A stretch of DNA of 64,000 nt from an uncultured Lachnospiraceae bacterium (GTDB taxonomy: Bacteria; Bacillota; Clostridia; Lachnospirales; Lachnospiraceae), in the NCBI GenBank assembly GCA_910585965.1, contig CAJUHH010000001.1, forward strand, positions 248,001-312,000. The letters run 5' to 3'. The first letter of the stretch is position 1, and each line of letters opens with the position of its first letter. Positions 24,076 to 34,500 of the stretch are shown here, one piece after another. The notes beneath the pieces are model-generated. The model did not search any database. It was not told the origin of the DNA and worked only from the letters and a program-made list of their open reading frames with translations. Made by a program: the position numbers and the translations under genes.

Positions 24076-24912
24076 TCAGACAAAAAACTCCCTTAACAGC
24101 TCTTCCAGCTCCTCCGCCTCCTGATGGGAAAATACCGCTGCCTTTTCTTCCGTTTCCTCCATACCCCCGCTGTCCTCTTTTTCTTCCGGGCGCACAAAGG
24201 CCGTTATTTTAGCCGGATCCGCTTCCCCTCTTTCTGCGGAAAGCCCTATTTCCTCTCTCAGCGACCTTTTTTTATCTTTTTCATCCACCGCTTTCTTTTC
24301 CTTTTTCTTACGTTCCTTCTTATCCTTCTTCATTTTGGCTGCGTTTAGCGTCTCGCCCGTCAGTTCCTCCCAGTCGATCTCCGATTGTTTCAGTTTATTG
24401 GCCATATGGTTTTCCAGATAATCCACCAAGTTTATTTTCAGCCGTTCTTTTTTTCCTGCAATATCCACCAGTCCCGTTATTGAAAAATATACATATAATC
24501 CAAGAAAACTGACAACATAATAAGGAAGTATCTTTCCCACAGTTTCTCCCTGCGTGATTTCATAACATGCCCCTGCGCCGGCGGCGACTACGGAAAGCAG
24601 AATAAACTGACCCGCCAGATGATGCAGCCCTATCATGGATATGCCGAGGAACGATATTTTTGATATAGACTTGTCCACAAAAACAGGAATATTGGAAACT
24701 TCGCCGCTCACCTGATAGCAATGAATAAATTTTAATTTGCACTGCTTCAGGAATTTGCTTTTCGCAGCGGATATATGATCCGTTTCCTTTATTAGCCGCA
24801 AATATATCACGCCGATCGTTATCTGGCATATTATGCTTAATAATAAAAATGCCAGGAAAACACAGCTTAAAACCCTTTGCTCCATAAATACTGTAAAAAT
24901 ATCGTCAAGCAT
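24076..24912 (-). CDS. Membrane protein with charged coiled-coil tail, unknown function
   Basis: About 278 residues. TM helices near residues 10-35 (VLSCVFLAFLLLSIICQITI), about 85-105 (LAGQFILLSVVAAGAGACYE) and about 120-140 (ILPYYVVSFLGLYVYFSITG). The C-terminal 110 residues are cytoplasmic and highly charged (MKKDKKERKKKEKKAVDEKD), ending in an acidic segment, EEAEELEELLREFF-like. The start ATG 24912 has GGGAGGT 7 nt ahead, which removes 34 N-terminal residues of the longest frame. Resembles family-restricted Lachnospiraceae proteins; I cannot name a domain. Stands alone between the bgl operon and the divergent TSCPD gene. Confidence 0.8.
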   Translation of the reverse strand: MLDDIFTVFMEQRVLSCVFLAFLLLSIICQITIGVIYLRLIKETDHISAAKSKFLKQCKLKFIHCYQVSGEVSNIPVFVDKSISKISFLGISMIGLHHLAGQFILLSVVAAGAGACYEITQGETVGKILPYYVVSFLGLYVYFSITGLVDIAGKKERLKINLVDYLENHMANKLKQSEIDWEELTGETLNAAKMKKDKKERKKKEKKAVDEKDKKRSLREEIGLSAERGEADPAKITAFVRPEEKEDSGGMEETEEKAAVFSHQEAEELEELLREFFV

Positions 24913-25045
24913 ACGCGTACCTCCCATCCCTGATTTTAATATTATAAACAAAACCCGCCTATATCTCAATATTCCAAAGGGTGTAAGGCATTTGCAAATT
25001 TCGACAGATTGCACGATACTACTGGTAAAATCATATGGGTTCTGG

Positions 25046-25051
25046 TATAAT
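25046..25051 (+). promoter_or_regulatory. Extended -10 promoter for the TSCPD-murG genes
   Basis: TCTGGTATAAT: TATAAT at 25046-25051 with an upstream TG (25043-25044), an extended -10 element; no good -35 is seen. Confidence 0.6.
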
Positions 25052-25101
25052 ATTTGTGCTTCACCCTGAGTTTACAGGTAAGCGGAAATGGAGGATTTTT
25101 T

Positions 25102-25338
25102 ATGAAATACCAGCCAAAAGGAGTTTGTTCGACATCGATAGACATAGATTTGGATAACGGCATTATCCGTTCGGTATCTTTTACAGGGGGATGCAACGGC
25201 AACTTACAAGGCATCTCCAAACTGGTAGAAGGCATGGATGCAAAAGAAGCCATCCAGAGGCTGAAAGGCATCCGCTGCGGTTTTAAACCCACTTCCTGTC
25301 CTGACCAGCTGGCACAGGCATTGGAAACCATGATCTGA
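25102..25338 (+). CDS. TSCPD domain protein
   Basis: A 78-residue protein containing the name-giving motif, KPTSCPDQLAQALE, and SVSFTGGCNGNLQGISKLVE. It matches the short stand-alone TSCPD family (TIGR03905 type) in clostridia. The same domain occurs at the end of some ribonucleotide reductases, where it may bind a metal through its Cys residues; the role of the stand-alone form is unknown. ATG 25102 has GGAGG 6 nt ahead. Followed 47 nt later by murG, likely the same transcript. Confidence 0.92.
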   Translation: MKYQPKGVCSTSIDIDLDNGIIRSVSFTGGCNGNLQGISKLVEGMDAKEAIQRLKGIRCGFKPTSCPDQLAQALETMI

Positions 25339-25385
25339 AATTTTTTATAAACTTTATAAAAAAGAAATCTGGAGGCAAATGATTA

Positions 25386-26468
25386 ATGGCAAAGAAAATC
25401 GTTCTTACCGGTGGTGGGACAGCCGGCCATGTAACTCCCAATATCGCCTTAATACCAAGGTTAAAGGAACTGGATTATGAAATATATTATATAGGCTCCT
25501 ATGAAGGAATCGAAAAAAAATTGATTTCTGATTACCACATCCCCTATTACGGCATTGCCACCGGCAAATTCCGCAGATATTTCGACCCCAAGAATTTCAC
25601 GGATCCTTTCCGTGTCATGAAAGGTTATGGGGAAGCGAGAAAATATTTGAAACAAATCAAGCCGGATATCGTCTTTTCCAAAGGCGGTTTTGTCAGCGTC
25701 CCTGTCGTACGGGCGGCAGCTTCCCTGGAAATCCCCTGCATTATCCACGAATCGGATATGACTCCCGGGTTAGCCAATAAGCTTTGTATCCCCGTCGCGG
25801 AAAAAATATGCTGCAACTTTCCGGAAACTGTCCCTATGCTTCCAGAAGGAAAAGCGGTCCTCACAGGGTCTCCCATCCGGGAAGAACTGTCCAAAGGCAA
25901 TAAGATCGCCGCTTATGATATGTGTAATTTTACATCCAACAAACCCGTCATTATGGTAATCGGCGGCAGCCTGGGAGCCGAAGCCATTAACAAAACAGTG
26001 CGCGACGCCCTGCCCCAGCTCCTAAAAGATTTCCAGGTAGTTCATATCTGCGGCAAGGATAAAGTGGATAACCTCATGTTGCAAATTGAAGGTTATAAAC
26101 AATTTGAATATTTGAAATCGGAGTTAAAAGATGTATTTGCTATGGCTGATATCGTCATATCGAGGGCCGGCGCTAATTCGATCTGCGAACTGCTCGCCCT
26201 GAAAAAGCCCAATCTGCTGATCCCCCTCTCGGCGCACAGCAGCAGGGGAGACCAGATCATGAATGCAAAATCTTTCGAATCCCAGGGGTTCAGCCTGATT
26301 ATTGATGAAGATTACCTGACAGAAGATCTCTTAGTCGAAAAAGCCCATGAGCTTTATTTTACGAAGCAGACTTATATCGATGCCATGAGCAAAAGCAACC
26401 AGCTCAACTCCGTGCGGACGATTACGGATTTGCTGGAAGAAACCCTCAGAAAAGAGGCCGACAGATGA
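25386..26468 (+). CDS. murG: UDP-GlcNAc transferase of peptidoglycan lipid II synthesis
   Basis: 360 residues, GT28 family. Adds GlcNAc to lipid I on the inner face of the membrane. Key motifs: LTGGGTAGHVTPNIALIPRL (first Gly-rich loop), SKGGFVSVPVVRAA, IIHESDMTPGLANKL, VIGGSLGAEAINKTV (second loop) and ISRAGANSICELLALKKPNL with the donor-binding Glu, followed by GDQIMNAKSFE. It lies apart from other mur genes. The stop overlaps the ATG of the next, frameshifted gene (ATGA at 26465-26468). Confidence 0.95.
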   Translation: MAKKIVLTGGGTAGHVTPNIALIPRLKELDYEIYYIGSYEGIEKKLISDYHIPYYGIATGKFRRYFDPKNFTDPFRVMKGYGEARKYLKQIKPDIVFSKGGFVSVPVVRAAASLEIPCIIHESDMTPGLANKLCIPVAEKICCNFPETVPMLPEGKAVLTGSPIREELSKGNKIAAYDMCNFTSNKPVIMVIGGSLGAEAINKTVRDALPQLLKDFQVVHICGKDKVDNLMLQIEGYKQFEYLKSELKDVFAMADIVISRAGANSICELLALKKPNLLIPLSAHSSRGDQIMNAKSFESQGFSLIIDEDYLTEDLLVEKAHELYFTKQTYIDAMSKSNQLNSVRTITDLLEETLRKEADR

Positions 26469-27059
26469 ATTTTTTCTTTTCCTTTATCCCCAGGAGGATA
26501 AATAACAAAACGATCATTACTGTTTACGAGATGTTGCGCAAGCTTCAAAAACTTAAAAAAGGTCCTTGGCAGGAACACCTTTCCGCCAACCAAAAAGCCT
26601 TTGCCAACCATGCAGTATTCCGGCTGTGAGATTTTTGCCGTATATAATACCGTTTACAGCTTGTTAAGCCATCCTCTTATGAGTCTCCCGGAGCTGATTT
26701 CCCGCTTTGAAAAAGACGGAATGGCTCTCGGCGGAAAATTCGGCACATCCCCCAAAGCTCTTCGGGATTTCCTGGAGTCCCAGGGATTTGCTACTTCATT
26801 CAGCACAAAAGAAAAAGACTTCGATACGCTGGCCGCCGCATATCCAAGTCTTATCTTTACGATGTATAATGATAGAAATGACATCCGAAAAGAAATCCAC
26901 ACCATACATATATCAAAAAATAACGATAAATACCTTGCCCATAATGTATATTGTAATGGCAGAACAGTCGGCCCTTATCCCACTTTTCGCGAATTAATAG
27001 AAAACATTAACTCCGGCAAAGCGAAGGGAATCTTTTTAATGGGCATTCAAAAATCTTAA
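26465..27059 (+). pseudogene. Frameshifted gene with protease-like Cys motif, unknown function
   Basis: ATG 26465 overlaps the murG stop and opens MNFFFSFIPRRINNKTIITV to GPWQEHLSANQ, then runs out of frame. A second frame continues KPLPTMQYSGCEIFAVYNTV and ends at 27059. Removing one A from the A5 run at 26592-26596 fuses them into a protein of about 197 residues. The second part alone has no ribosome site at TTG 26601 or ATG 26610. The arrangement Q-Y-S-G-C-E, a later HTIHIS and AHNVY recalls the Gln/Cys/His/Asn layout of papain-like or C39-type proteases, but I see no firm family. Could be a real pseudogene, slippage or a sequencing error. Confidence 0.6.
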
Positions 27060-27071
27060 TTGCTTTCTGTC

Positions 27072-28178
27072 TTATATTTCAATCAACTCATATTCCTCAT
27101 TGCCGATCCCGATTTTCACCGCATGCTCTATCATAGACCTCCAGTTCGTCTGCGGCGCGGAATCTATAAAATGATCGTGGTGTACATGGGGCATACGGTC
27201 CAGCTGGCTATTTGCAATAACCGGCTGCTTATTCACCGCATCCGCACAGGCCACGTCCAATGCCACGGGATCGAAAGATGCAAACATGCCTACATCAGGA
27301 ACAATCGGAATATCGTTTTCCGCGTGGCAGTCGCAATTCGGCGATACATCCACTACCAGGCTGATATGGAAATGGGGCCGTCCCTGGATGACCGCCTTGC
27401 TGTATTCCGCAATCTTCCTGTTCAAAATATCATTGGACTCATCGGCCGCCGGTTCCACCGCATCCATCGGGCAGACACCGATGCAGCGCCCGCAGCCCAC
27501 GCATTTGTCCTGATCAATCCAAGCCTTTTTACCCGATATCGACGGAGCATCATGAGCGCATATCTTTATGCAGCGCCCGCAGCCGATACAAGCCTCTTTG
27601 TTTACCTGCGGCTTCCCGGCGCTGTGCATTTCCATTTTGCCGGCCCTGGAACCGCATCCCATGCCGATATTCTTAAGCGCCCCGCCAAAACCAGTGGCTT
27701 CATGACCCTTAAAATGGTTCAATGTAATAAAAATATCCGCATCCATCACCGCCCTGCCGATCTTCGCTTCCTTTACATATTCCCCGCCTTCTACCGGAAC
27801 CAATACATCGTCCGTTCCTTTCAGGCCGTCTGCAATAATCACATGACATCCTGTCGAAAAAGGCGAAAAACCGTTCTCATAAGCGGCATCCATATGATCC
27901 AGCGCATTCTTCCTGCCGCCCACATACAGTGTATTGCAGTCTGTCAAAAATGCCTTGCCTCCCAATTCCTGGATCACTCTCACCACAACCGCCGCATAAT
28001 TGGGCCTGAGATATGCCAAGTTGCCCGGCTCGCCAAAATGGATTTTAATCGCCGCATATTTTTTCTTAAAATCAATCTCCTTGATGCCCGCCGTTTTTAT
28101 CAGCCTCTCTAACTTTTGAGGAAGATTCTCCGTAAACGACGTTTTCATATTTGCATAGTATACCTTGGATACTGCCAT
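27072..28178 (-). CDS. DUF362 protein with two 4Fe-4S ferredoxin motifs
   Basis: About 368 residues. DUF362 regions at both ends (KKKYAAIKIHFGEPGNLAYL; FKGHEATGFGGALKNIGMGC; DPVALDVACADAVN) bracket a 2x[4Fe-4S] insert with CIGCGRCIKICAHDAP and CVGCGRCIGVCPMDAV. Such proteins are thought to be cytoplasmic redox enzymes in anaerobes; the reaction is unknown. ATG 28178 with GGAGG 4 nt ahead is preferred over 28199. Convergent with the frameshifted gene, 13 nt apart; HAD phosphatase lies just upstream. Confidence 0.92.
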   Translation of the reverse strand: MAVSKVYYANMKTSFTENLPQKLERLIKTAGIKEIDFKKKYAAIKIHFGEPGNLAYLRPNYAAVVVRVIQELGGKAFLTDCNTLYVGGRKNALDHMDAAYENGFSPFSTGCHVIIADGLKGTDDVLVPVEGGEYVKEAKIGRAVMDADIFITLNHFKGHEATGFGGALKNIGMGCGSRAGKMEMHSAGKPQVNKEACIGCGRCIKICAHDAPSISGKKAWIDQDKCVGCGRCIGVCPMDAVEPAADESNDILNRKIAEYSKAVIQGRPHFHISLVVDVSPNCDCHAENDIPIVPDVGMFASFDPVALDVACADAVNKQPVIANSQLDRMPHVHHDHFIDSAPQTNWRSMIEHAVKIGIGNEEYELIEI

Positions 28179-28213
28179 ATGTACCTCCATTCCGCCCATC
28201 GGGCAATGATATT

Positions 28214-28879
28214 TTAAGATTTATTCTTATTATGATTTTTTACATAATCCAGCACATCCAACAAGGAATAAAACTTGCCATAAAGCATCGCTTCAATTTC
28301 AGGGGTCGGCTCCATCAGATCCGGCACCATCACCGGCTTCATCCCCGCCCGATACGCCGAGCGGATCCCATTGAGGGAATCCTCAATAGCGACAGCATTT
28401 GTCGGGGTTACACCCAGTTCTTCACATGCTTTCAGGTAAATATCCGGGTCAGGCTTGCTATGTTCCACCATATCCCCGGTGATCACCGTCCGAAAATACC
28501 CGGCCAGCCCTGTCTCCTCCAAATGTTCCATCACACTTTCCTTGCTGCTGGAAGAAGCCATCCCTATAATATAATCATTCTCAGTCAGATACTTTAATAT
28601 TTCCCTTGCGCCCTCTTTCACAGGAGTTCCTTCCTCCAGCAAACGCTTCTTCATAAGAATATGCGCCATTTCCGTAAATTCATCAAAAGGAAAATCTTCT
28701 CCATAAAGGCTATGCATCAAAGCTTCTGCATCATTTTGGTTCAATCCAATGCATCCTTTAATGCCTTCGCTCAAATCGCCAAGCCCCATTGTCTCCCCGA
28801 TTTCTTCCCAACATTCGTAACTGATCCGTTCCGTATCAAACAATACGCCGTCCATGTCGAATATAATCGTGTTTGTCAT
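28214..28879 (-). CDS. HAD-superfamily phosphatase (beta-phosphoglucomutase-like)
   Basis: 221 residues from ATG 28879. HAD motif I TIIFDMDGVLFDTERISYEC with both catalytic Asp, motif II Ser in GMASSSSKESVMEHL, motif III Lys in VEHSKPDPDIYLKACEEL and motif IV AIEDSLNGIRSAY. The four-helix cap between motifs I and II is the beta-phosphoglucomutase/GPH type. Acts on a small phosphorylated metabolite that cannot be predicted. The 29 extra residues of the longest frame are left out. It may be cotranscribed with the DUF362 gene 35 nt downstream. Confidence 0.93.
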   Translation of the reverse strand: MTNTIIFDMDGVLFDTERISYECWEEIGETMGLGDLSEGIKGCIGLNQNDAEALMHSLYGEDFPFDEFTEMAHILMKKRLLEEGTPVKEGAREILKYLTENDYIIGMASSSSKESVMEHLEETGLAGYFRTVITGDMVEHSKPDPDIYLKACEELGVTPTNAVAIEDSLNGIRSAYRAGMKPVMVPDLMEPTPEIEAMLYGKFYSLLDVLDYVKNHNKNKS

Positions 28880-28996
28880 AATATGCTCACGCCTTTCCCT
28901 TATGTAAGTCATCAAATTGCATATAAGCCCTATACTGACTTTCATCCGTAAAGGGCATAGCATCATTATAACCTATGGAATTCTTGCAGGCAATAC

Positions 28997-29025
28997 TTGT
29001 AGAAAAAAAGACTATATTATATAAT
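28997..29025 (+). promoter_or_regulatory. Promoter of the MMPL-surface protein operon
   Basis: TTGTAG at 28997-29002, 17-nt spacer, TATAAT at 29020-29025, about 55 nt before ATG 29081 (GAAGGAG ribosome site). Confidence 0.7.
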
Positions 29026-29080
29026 ATCTTCCAGTAAATTTTATATTGAAAACATTTTATTTATATGAAGGAGTGGTTAC

Positions 29081-31579
29081 ATGGCAGCACAACCGAAGAA
29101 AGAGAAAAAAGACGGCGAATTTATGGTTAAAGTCGCCACTTTTATTGTCGATAGAAGGAATTTATTTTTTCTGCTTTTTGGCATTGCGCTCATTTTTTCT
29201 GTTGTATCAATGAACTGGGTAAAAGTGGAAAACGCTATGTCGGCATATTTGCCCGATACAACCGAAACGCGCCAGGGACTGGACTGTATGGAGGAACAGT
29301 TCATTACATATGGAACGGCAAAAGTCATGGTGACAAATATACCATATGAACAAGCGGATAAGATCGCAGAAGACATAGAAAATATGGATGCGGTCATTAT
29401 GCTGGCTTTTGACAGCACGGAGGAACATTATAACAATTTTTCTGCATTATATGATATTACTTTTGGATATAAGGAAACAGATGACAGGGCGCTGGAAGCC
29501 CTGGCAGAAGTAGAAGCAATGCTGAAAGGCTATGACATATATGTATCCACATCTATGGGCGATGCATCGGCTGAACAGATCGCGGGGGAAATGCAGATCA
29601 TCAGCGTATTGGTGGCAATCGTTGTCATTTCCGTGCTGCTTCTGACATCGGAGACATGGGCGGAAGTTCCGGTTCTTCTGCTGACGTTCTGTGCCGCTGC
29701 ATTAATTACAAAAGGCACAAACTTTATGATGGGAACCATTTCTTTCGTATCAAATTCAGTAACTATTGTACTGCAGCTCGCGTTGTCCATCGATTACGCC
29801 GTTATTTTCTGCAACCGTTACAAGGAAGAGCATCAGAAATTGTCCGTAAGGGAAGCGGACATTATGGCATTGAGCAAAGCCATACCCGAGATTTCTTCCA
29901 GTTCGCTGACAACGGTAGGCGGACTAATTGCCATGATGTTTATGCAGTTTGGAATCGGAAGCGATATGGCCCTTTGCTTAATCCGCGCCATCGTCCTAAG
30001 CCTTTTGGCCGTATTCTTGCTAATGCCCGGATTGATTATGCTTTTCGGAAATGCAATGGATAAGACAAGGCATAAAAACTTCATTCCAAAGATTCCTTTT
30101 GTAGGCAAATTCGCATATGCAACAAAGTATATTATGCCCCCGCTTTTTCTTGTATTAATTATTGCAGCATATGTCGTATCATCCAAATGCCCTTATGTGT
30201 ATGGGTATACCATGCTGGAAACACCAGTGGAAAGCGACACGATGGTAGCAGATGCTATGATCAGGGAAAGTTTTGGGGATTCCAACATGGTTGCCATGAT
30301 AGTACCCGCTGGAAATTACGAAAAGGAAAAGAGGCTGCTGGAAGAACTGGAGACAAGAGAGGAAATCGATTATACCATGGGACTGGCCAATACCGAAGCG
30401 ATGGACGGGTATATGCTGACGGACAAGCTGACGGCAAGGGATTTTTCAGAACTTTTGGAATTGGATTATGAAATTGCCGAAGTGCTATATATGGCATATG
30501 CAGTAAATGATGAAAACTATGCAAAAATTATCAACGGCCTTTCCACATACAGCGTTCCATTAATTGATATGTTTATGTTCCTATATGACGAAGTAGAAGA
30601 AGGCTATGTCACGCTGGATGATGATATGATGGATACTTTGGAAGATGCGCATACCAAAATGCAGATTGCCCTCGACCAGCTGCAGGGAAAGGAATACAAC
30701 CGTATGCTGGTTTACCTGAATCTGCCGGAAGAAGGCATGGAAACCTTTGCCTTTTTGGATGAGATGCACAAAATTGCAAGTAAGTATTACGAAGGAACGA
30801 TTCTGATACCGGGAGAAGCAACCAGCCAGTATGATCTTTATAAAACTTTTCAACGGGACAATACCGTTGTCAATGTAGTTTCCATCCTGGCGGTGCTTGT
30901 CGTCCTGTTATTTACCTTTATGTCGGCCGGCATGCCGGTACTGCTGATTATGGTAATCCAGGGCGTTATCTGGATTAATTTTTCCGTACCTTCCATACAG
31001 CAGAAAAATGTGTTTTTTATGAGCTATCTGATCGTCAGCTCCATCCAGATGGGCGCAAATATCGACTATGCAATCGTCATTTCCGGGCGGTTTTTAGAGC
31101 TGAAAGAAAAAATGTCCAAGCGGGATGCCATTATAGAAACAATGAATTTTGCATTTCCCACGATCGTAACATCAGGCTCCATGCTTGCCCTCGCAGGGAT
31201 ACTGATCGGGCAGATGTCGTCGGACGGCGCGATCTGCGGCATTGGGCAGTGCCTTGGGCGCGGAACGATTATGTCGATCATCATTGTTATGTTTGTCCTG
31301 CCGCAAATACTCCTGCTGGGTGAAAAAATCATCGACAAAACTTCCTTTGCAGTATCCATTCCCTTAAAGCCGGAAAAGAATTCCGGGCTTATGAGAGTAG
31401 ACGGCATTGTAAACGGGCAGATCAATGGAACTGTCATTGGCGAAATGCATGGTTTCATACGCGGCGATGCCAATTTATTTGTAAATATGGGAAAAATGGA
31501 AATAAGGGAAGATGACGGAAGCGATTTGTCTTTGATCGTACAAAAAGAGAGGGAGGAAGAGATTGAAAATGAAAAATAA
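29081..31579 (+). CDS. MMPL/RND-family transporter
   Basis: 832 residues with the duplicated RND plan: TM1 (LFFLLFGIALIFSVVSMNWV), outer domain, TM block 2-6 (IISVLVAIVVISVLLLTSET; LALSIDYAVIFCNRY), second TM (MPPLFLVLIIAAYVVSSKCP), a larger outer domain rich in Asp/Glu (about residues 390-590), and a second TM block with SSIQMGANIDYAVIISGRF-like sequence. The paired DYA motifs in the two blocks are the proton-relay positions of MMPL proteins. The C-terminal tail is unusual: NGQINGTVIGEMHGFIRGDA, a short G-x-I-x-G repeat. Overlaps the following giant surface protein gene by 17 nt, so they are likely made together. Confidence 0.92.
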   Translation: MAAQPKKEKKDGEFMVKVATFIVDRRNLFFLLFGIALIFSVVSMNWVKVENAMSAYLPDTTETRQGLDCMEEQFITYGTAKVMVTNIPYEQADKIAEDIENMDAVIMLAFDSTEEHYNNFSALYDITFGYKETDDRALEALAEVEAMLKGYDIYVSTSMGDASAEQIAGEMQIISVLVAIVVISVLLLTSETWAEVPVLLLTFCAAALITKGTNFMMGTISFVSNSVTIVLQLALSIDYAVIFCNRYKEEHQKLSVREADIMALSKAIPEISSSSLTTVGGLIAMMFMQFGIGSDMALCLIRAIVLSLLAVFLLMPGLIMLFGNAMDKTRHKNFIPKIPFVGKFAYATKYIMPPLFLVLIIAAYVVSSKCPYVYGYTMLETPVESDTMVADAMIRESFGDSNMVAMIVPAGNYEKEKRLLEELETREEIDYTMGLANTEAMDGYMLTDKLTARDFSELLELDYEIAEVLYMAYAVNDENYAKIINGLSTYSVPLIDMFMFLYDEVEEGYVTLDDDMMDTLEDAHTKMQIALDQLQGKEYNRMLVYLNLPEEGMETFAFLDEMHKIASKYYEGTILIPGEATSQYDLYKTFQRDNTVVNVVSILAVLVVLLFTFMSAGMPVLLIMVIQGVIWINFSVPSIQQKNVFFMSYLIVSSIQMGANIDYAIVISGRFLELKEKMSKRDAIIETMNFAFPTIVTSGSMLALAGILIGQMSSDGAICGIGQCLGRGTIMSIIIVMFVLPQILLLGEKIIDKTSFAVSIPLKPEKNSGLMRVDGIVNGQINGTVIGEMHGFIRGDANLFVNMGKMEIREDDGSDLSLIVQKEREEEIENEK

Positions 31580-34500
31580 AAAGTTTTTCTCTAAAATGGT
31601 TCCCTGGTGCGTCATACTGGCACTCCTCTGCAATATATTCCCGGCACAAAGTCTGCGGGCGGCAGAACTGCCAGAGGAGCCGGTGCAGAAAACCATCGAA
31701 ATTAATACAGCGGATGACTTCCGTGCATTTGCTGCAAATTGTTTTTTAGATTCATGGTCCGCCGACAAAAAATTTGTCCTGAATGCGGATATCGATCTGG
31801 AAGGAGCTGAATTCGATGCCGTGCCGGTATTTGCAGGTACCTTTGATGGAAAAAACCACACGATTTCCGGGTTCCGTTATAGCGGGGACGGTTATGTAGC
31901 GGGTCTGTTCCGGTATATTGAAAAAGAAGGATTGGTAGAGAACCTGAAATTAAAAGGAGAGGTCATTGCATCGGACGAAAAAGAATGCATCGGCGGTTTT
32001 TGCGGCGTGAATTACGGCACTATAAAAAATTGCAGTTTTCAGGGGAATATAAGCGGCAAAACAACCGTCGGCGGTTTTGCCGGGGTTAACGAGGGGACGG
32101 GAACCATACGGAACTGCACGATGGGAGGACGTGTAACAGGTTATTATTCGACAGGAGGTTTTGTAGGAAAAAATCACGGAATTCTGTCTTATTGCAGCAA
32201 TCGTTCTTGTGTAAATAATGACAGTGAATGGGTGGAAGAGGACGATGAAATGGGCATGGGCCTGTTTTTAAGCATTAATATCAGCGGCTCAGGAACCGAA
32301 CTTTTCAGCGGAGTGGATACGGGAGGCATTGCCGGATATTCGGACGGCACGATCACAGGATGTACCAACTTTGGAAGGATCGGTTATGAGCATACTGGCT
32401 ACAATATTGGAGGCATTGCCGGCAGGCAATGCGGCATCGTATCTTTATGCACAAATGCAGGAGCGGTATACGGCAGAAAAGATGTAGGCGGTATTGTAGG
32501 ACAGATGGAACCGTATATTGAAGTGGACGAAGCGGCATCGCTGCGCAATGCAGTCAACAAACTTCATGACCTGATTGAAAAAACCATTAATGATATGGAA
32601 GCGGGGAAGAATGCAGTAAAAGGGGATTTGGATGATCTGACGGCATATAGCGACGGCGCGGCGGATGCCAGCGATGCATTAGCCGGACAGATTGCGGATT
32701 TTACCGATGAAAATTTAAATCAGGCCCAGTCCATGGCTGACCGCCTGTCCCATGTCATGGATATGCTGCCCGATGTATTTGATGATGTATATGAAGCCGA
32801 AGACAGTTTTTCCAATGCAAATAAGGCCTTAATGCTGATTGCCGATGAATTGAAAAATGCGGGCAATATAGAAGGGGAATATATAGAGACAAATTATGGA
32901 AGGCTTGCCTTGCTTTCAACTGTCGGCGGAAATATATTAAGTCTGCAGCATTACCCGGCGGCGGGAGAAACCGTTCATATTTTAGTTGAGCCGGATAAGG
33001 ATTACCAATTAGACCGCATGAATGCCGTTGATGAAAACGGCAGCTCCATTTACATACAGCAAGAGGATGAAAGAAATTATACCTTTACAATGCCGGAACC
33101 AAATGTAAGGATAGAGGCTTATTTTTCCTACCAGGGCGAAGAAACGGGAAACGGAACAGCGGAAAGCGGAAAAGATGGCAATATATCAGCCAGTGTCAGT
33201 GGGCAAATCCGCATGTCCACTGCCCAAACCGTTATTCGGTTAAGTTCTAACCTCAGCGGCAATGCTTCCTATAACATAGACGACTCCACAGCAACCATAA
33301 CAGTAGTTCCTGACGAAGCCTATACGGTAGACGGCATCCCTTCCGTAACGGCAGACGGGCAGTCCGTTTCCGCCGCAAAATCCGACAAAGGGGAATATAC
33401 CTACACCTTTTCCATCCGCAGCGACACGACTTATCAGGTAAATATCACATTTAGAAAAATGGACAAGTCCGAGGCCATCGGCAGCGCAAAAGGAAATATT
33501 AATGATGCCATACAGAAACAGCAGACAGCTGCAGAAACAGTAAATGCGATCATCCAGGAAATTCAGGATAGTTCGGACGTGACTTCCGAACAGTTGGGCG
33601 AACTTGCAGAAGCGCTTGGCGAAATGCTGAATACATCTTCTGCCGTCCTGGCTAATTTGAACATGGCGGCCAATATTTTAGGGGAACAGGTGTCCGATAA
33701 GATAAATAGTATAGGAAGCAGCGTGCCGGAAGTATTGGAACAGCTGCAGAATGCGGTCAACTCCGTGAAATCAGCCACCAGGGATGCCGGAAGCATCGTT
33801 GATTACGTGAACGGACAGCCCGATTTGCATTTTTCAAAACTTGGTTCACAGTTTGACACAAACAGAGAGAACTTGCATGACCAGCTGCGGGGAATGTCCG
33901 ACAGCATAAAAAGCCTGGGCAGTCACGCATCCGATTATTCCGATGTGGTAAACGATGATTTGAGGGCAGTCAATGACCAAATTAACATTATATTTAATCT
34001 GCTGGCAGACAATGTAATGAATTATGGGGATATTAGCGTTGAGGAGCTATATGAAGATGTTGATATGGAGGATACTGCGGACATTACCTCAGGCAAAACC
34101 GATAATTGCAAAAATCAGGGCGTAATAAAAGGAGATATCAACGTAGGCGGGATTGCAGGGGCGATGTCCATTGACGAGGAAGATCCCGAGGACAGCGCTG
34201 CCGGCAGCGTAGATTACCAAATCGGAAGAAGATATTTTACAAAATGCATTATTACGAAATGCGTGAACGAAGGATATATCATAGCCAAGAAAGACGGAGC
34301 AGGCGGGATTGCAGGATACATGCGGCACGGCATTGTTGTCGATTCGGAAGGTTACGGCAGCGTGGAAAGCACGGAGGGCGATTATGTCGGAGGCATTTGC
34401 GGTGAATCATTTACTGTCATTAAACGCTGCTATGCTTTGTGTTCTGTTTCGGGAGGTAAAAATGTAGGCGGCATAGCCGGTTTTGCGGATACTTTAAAAG

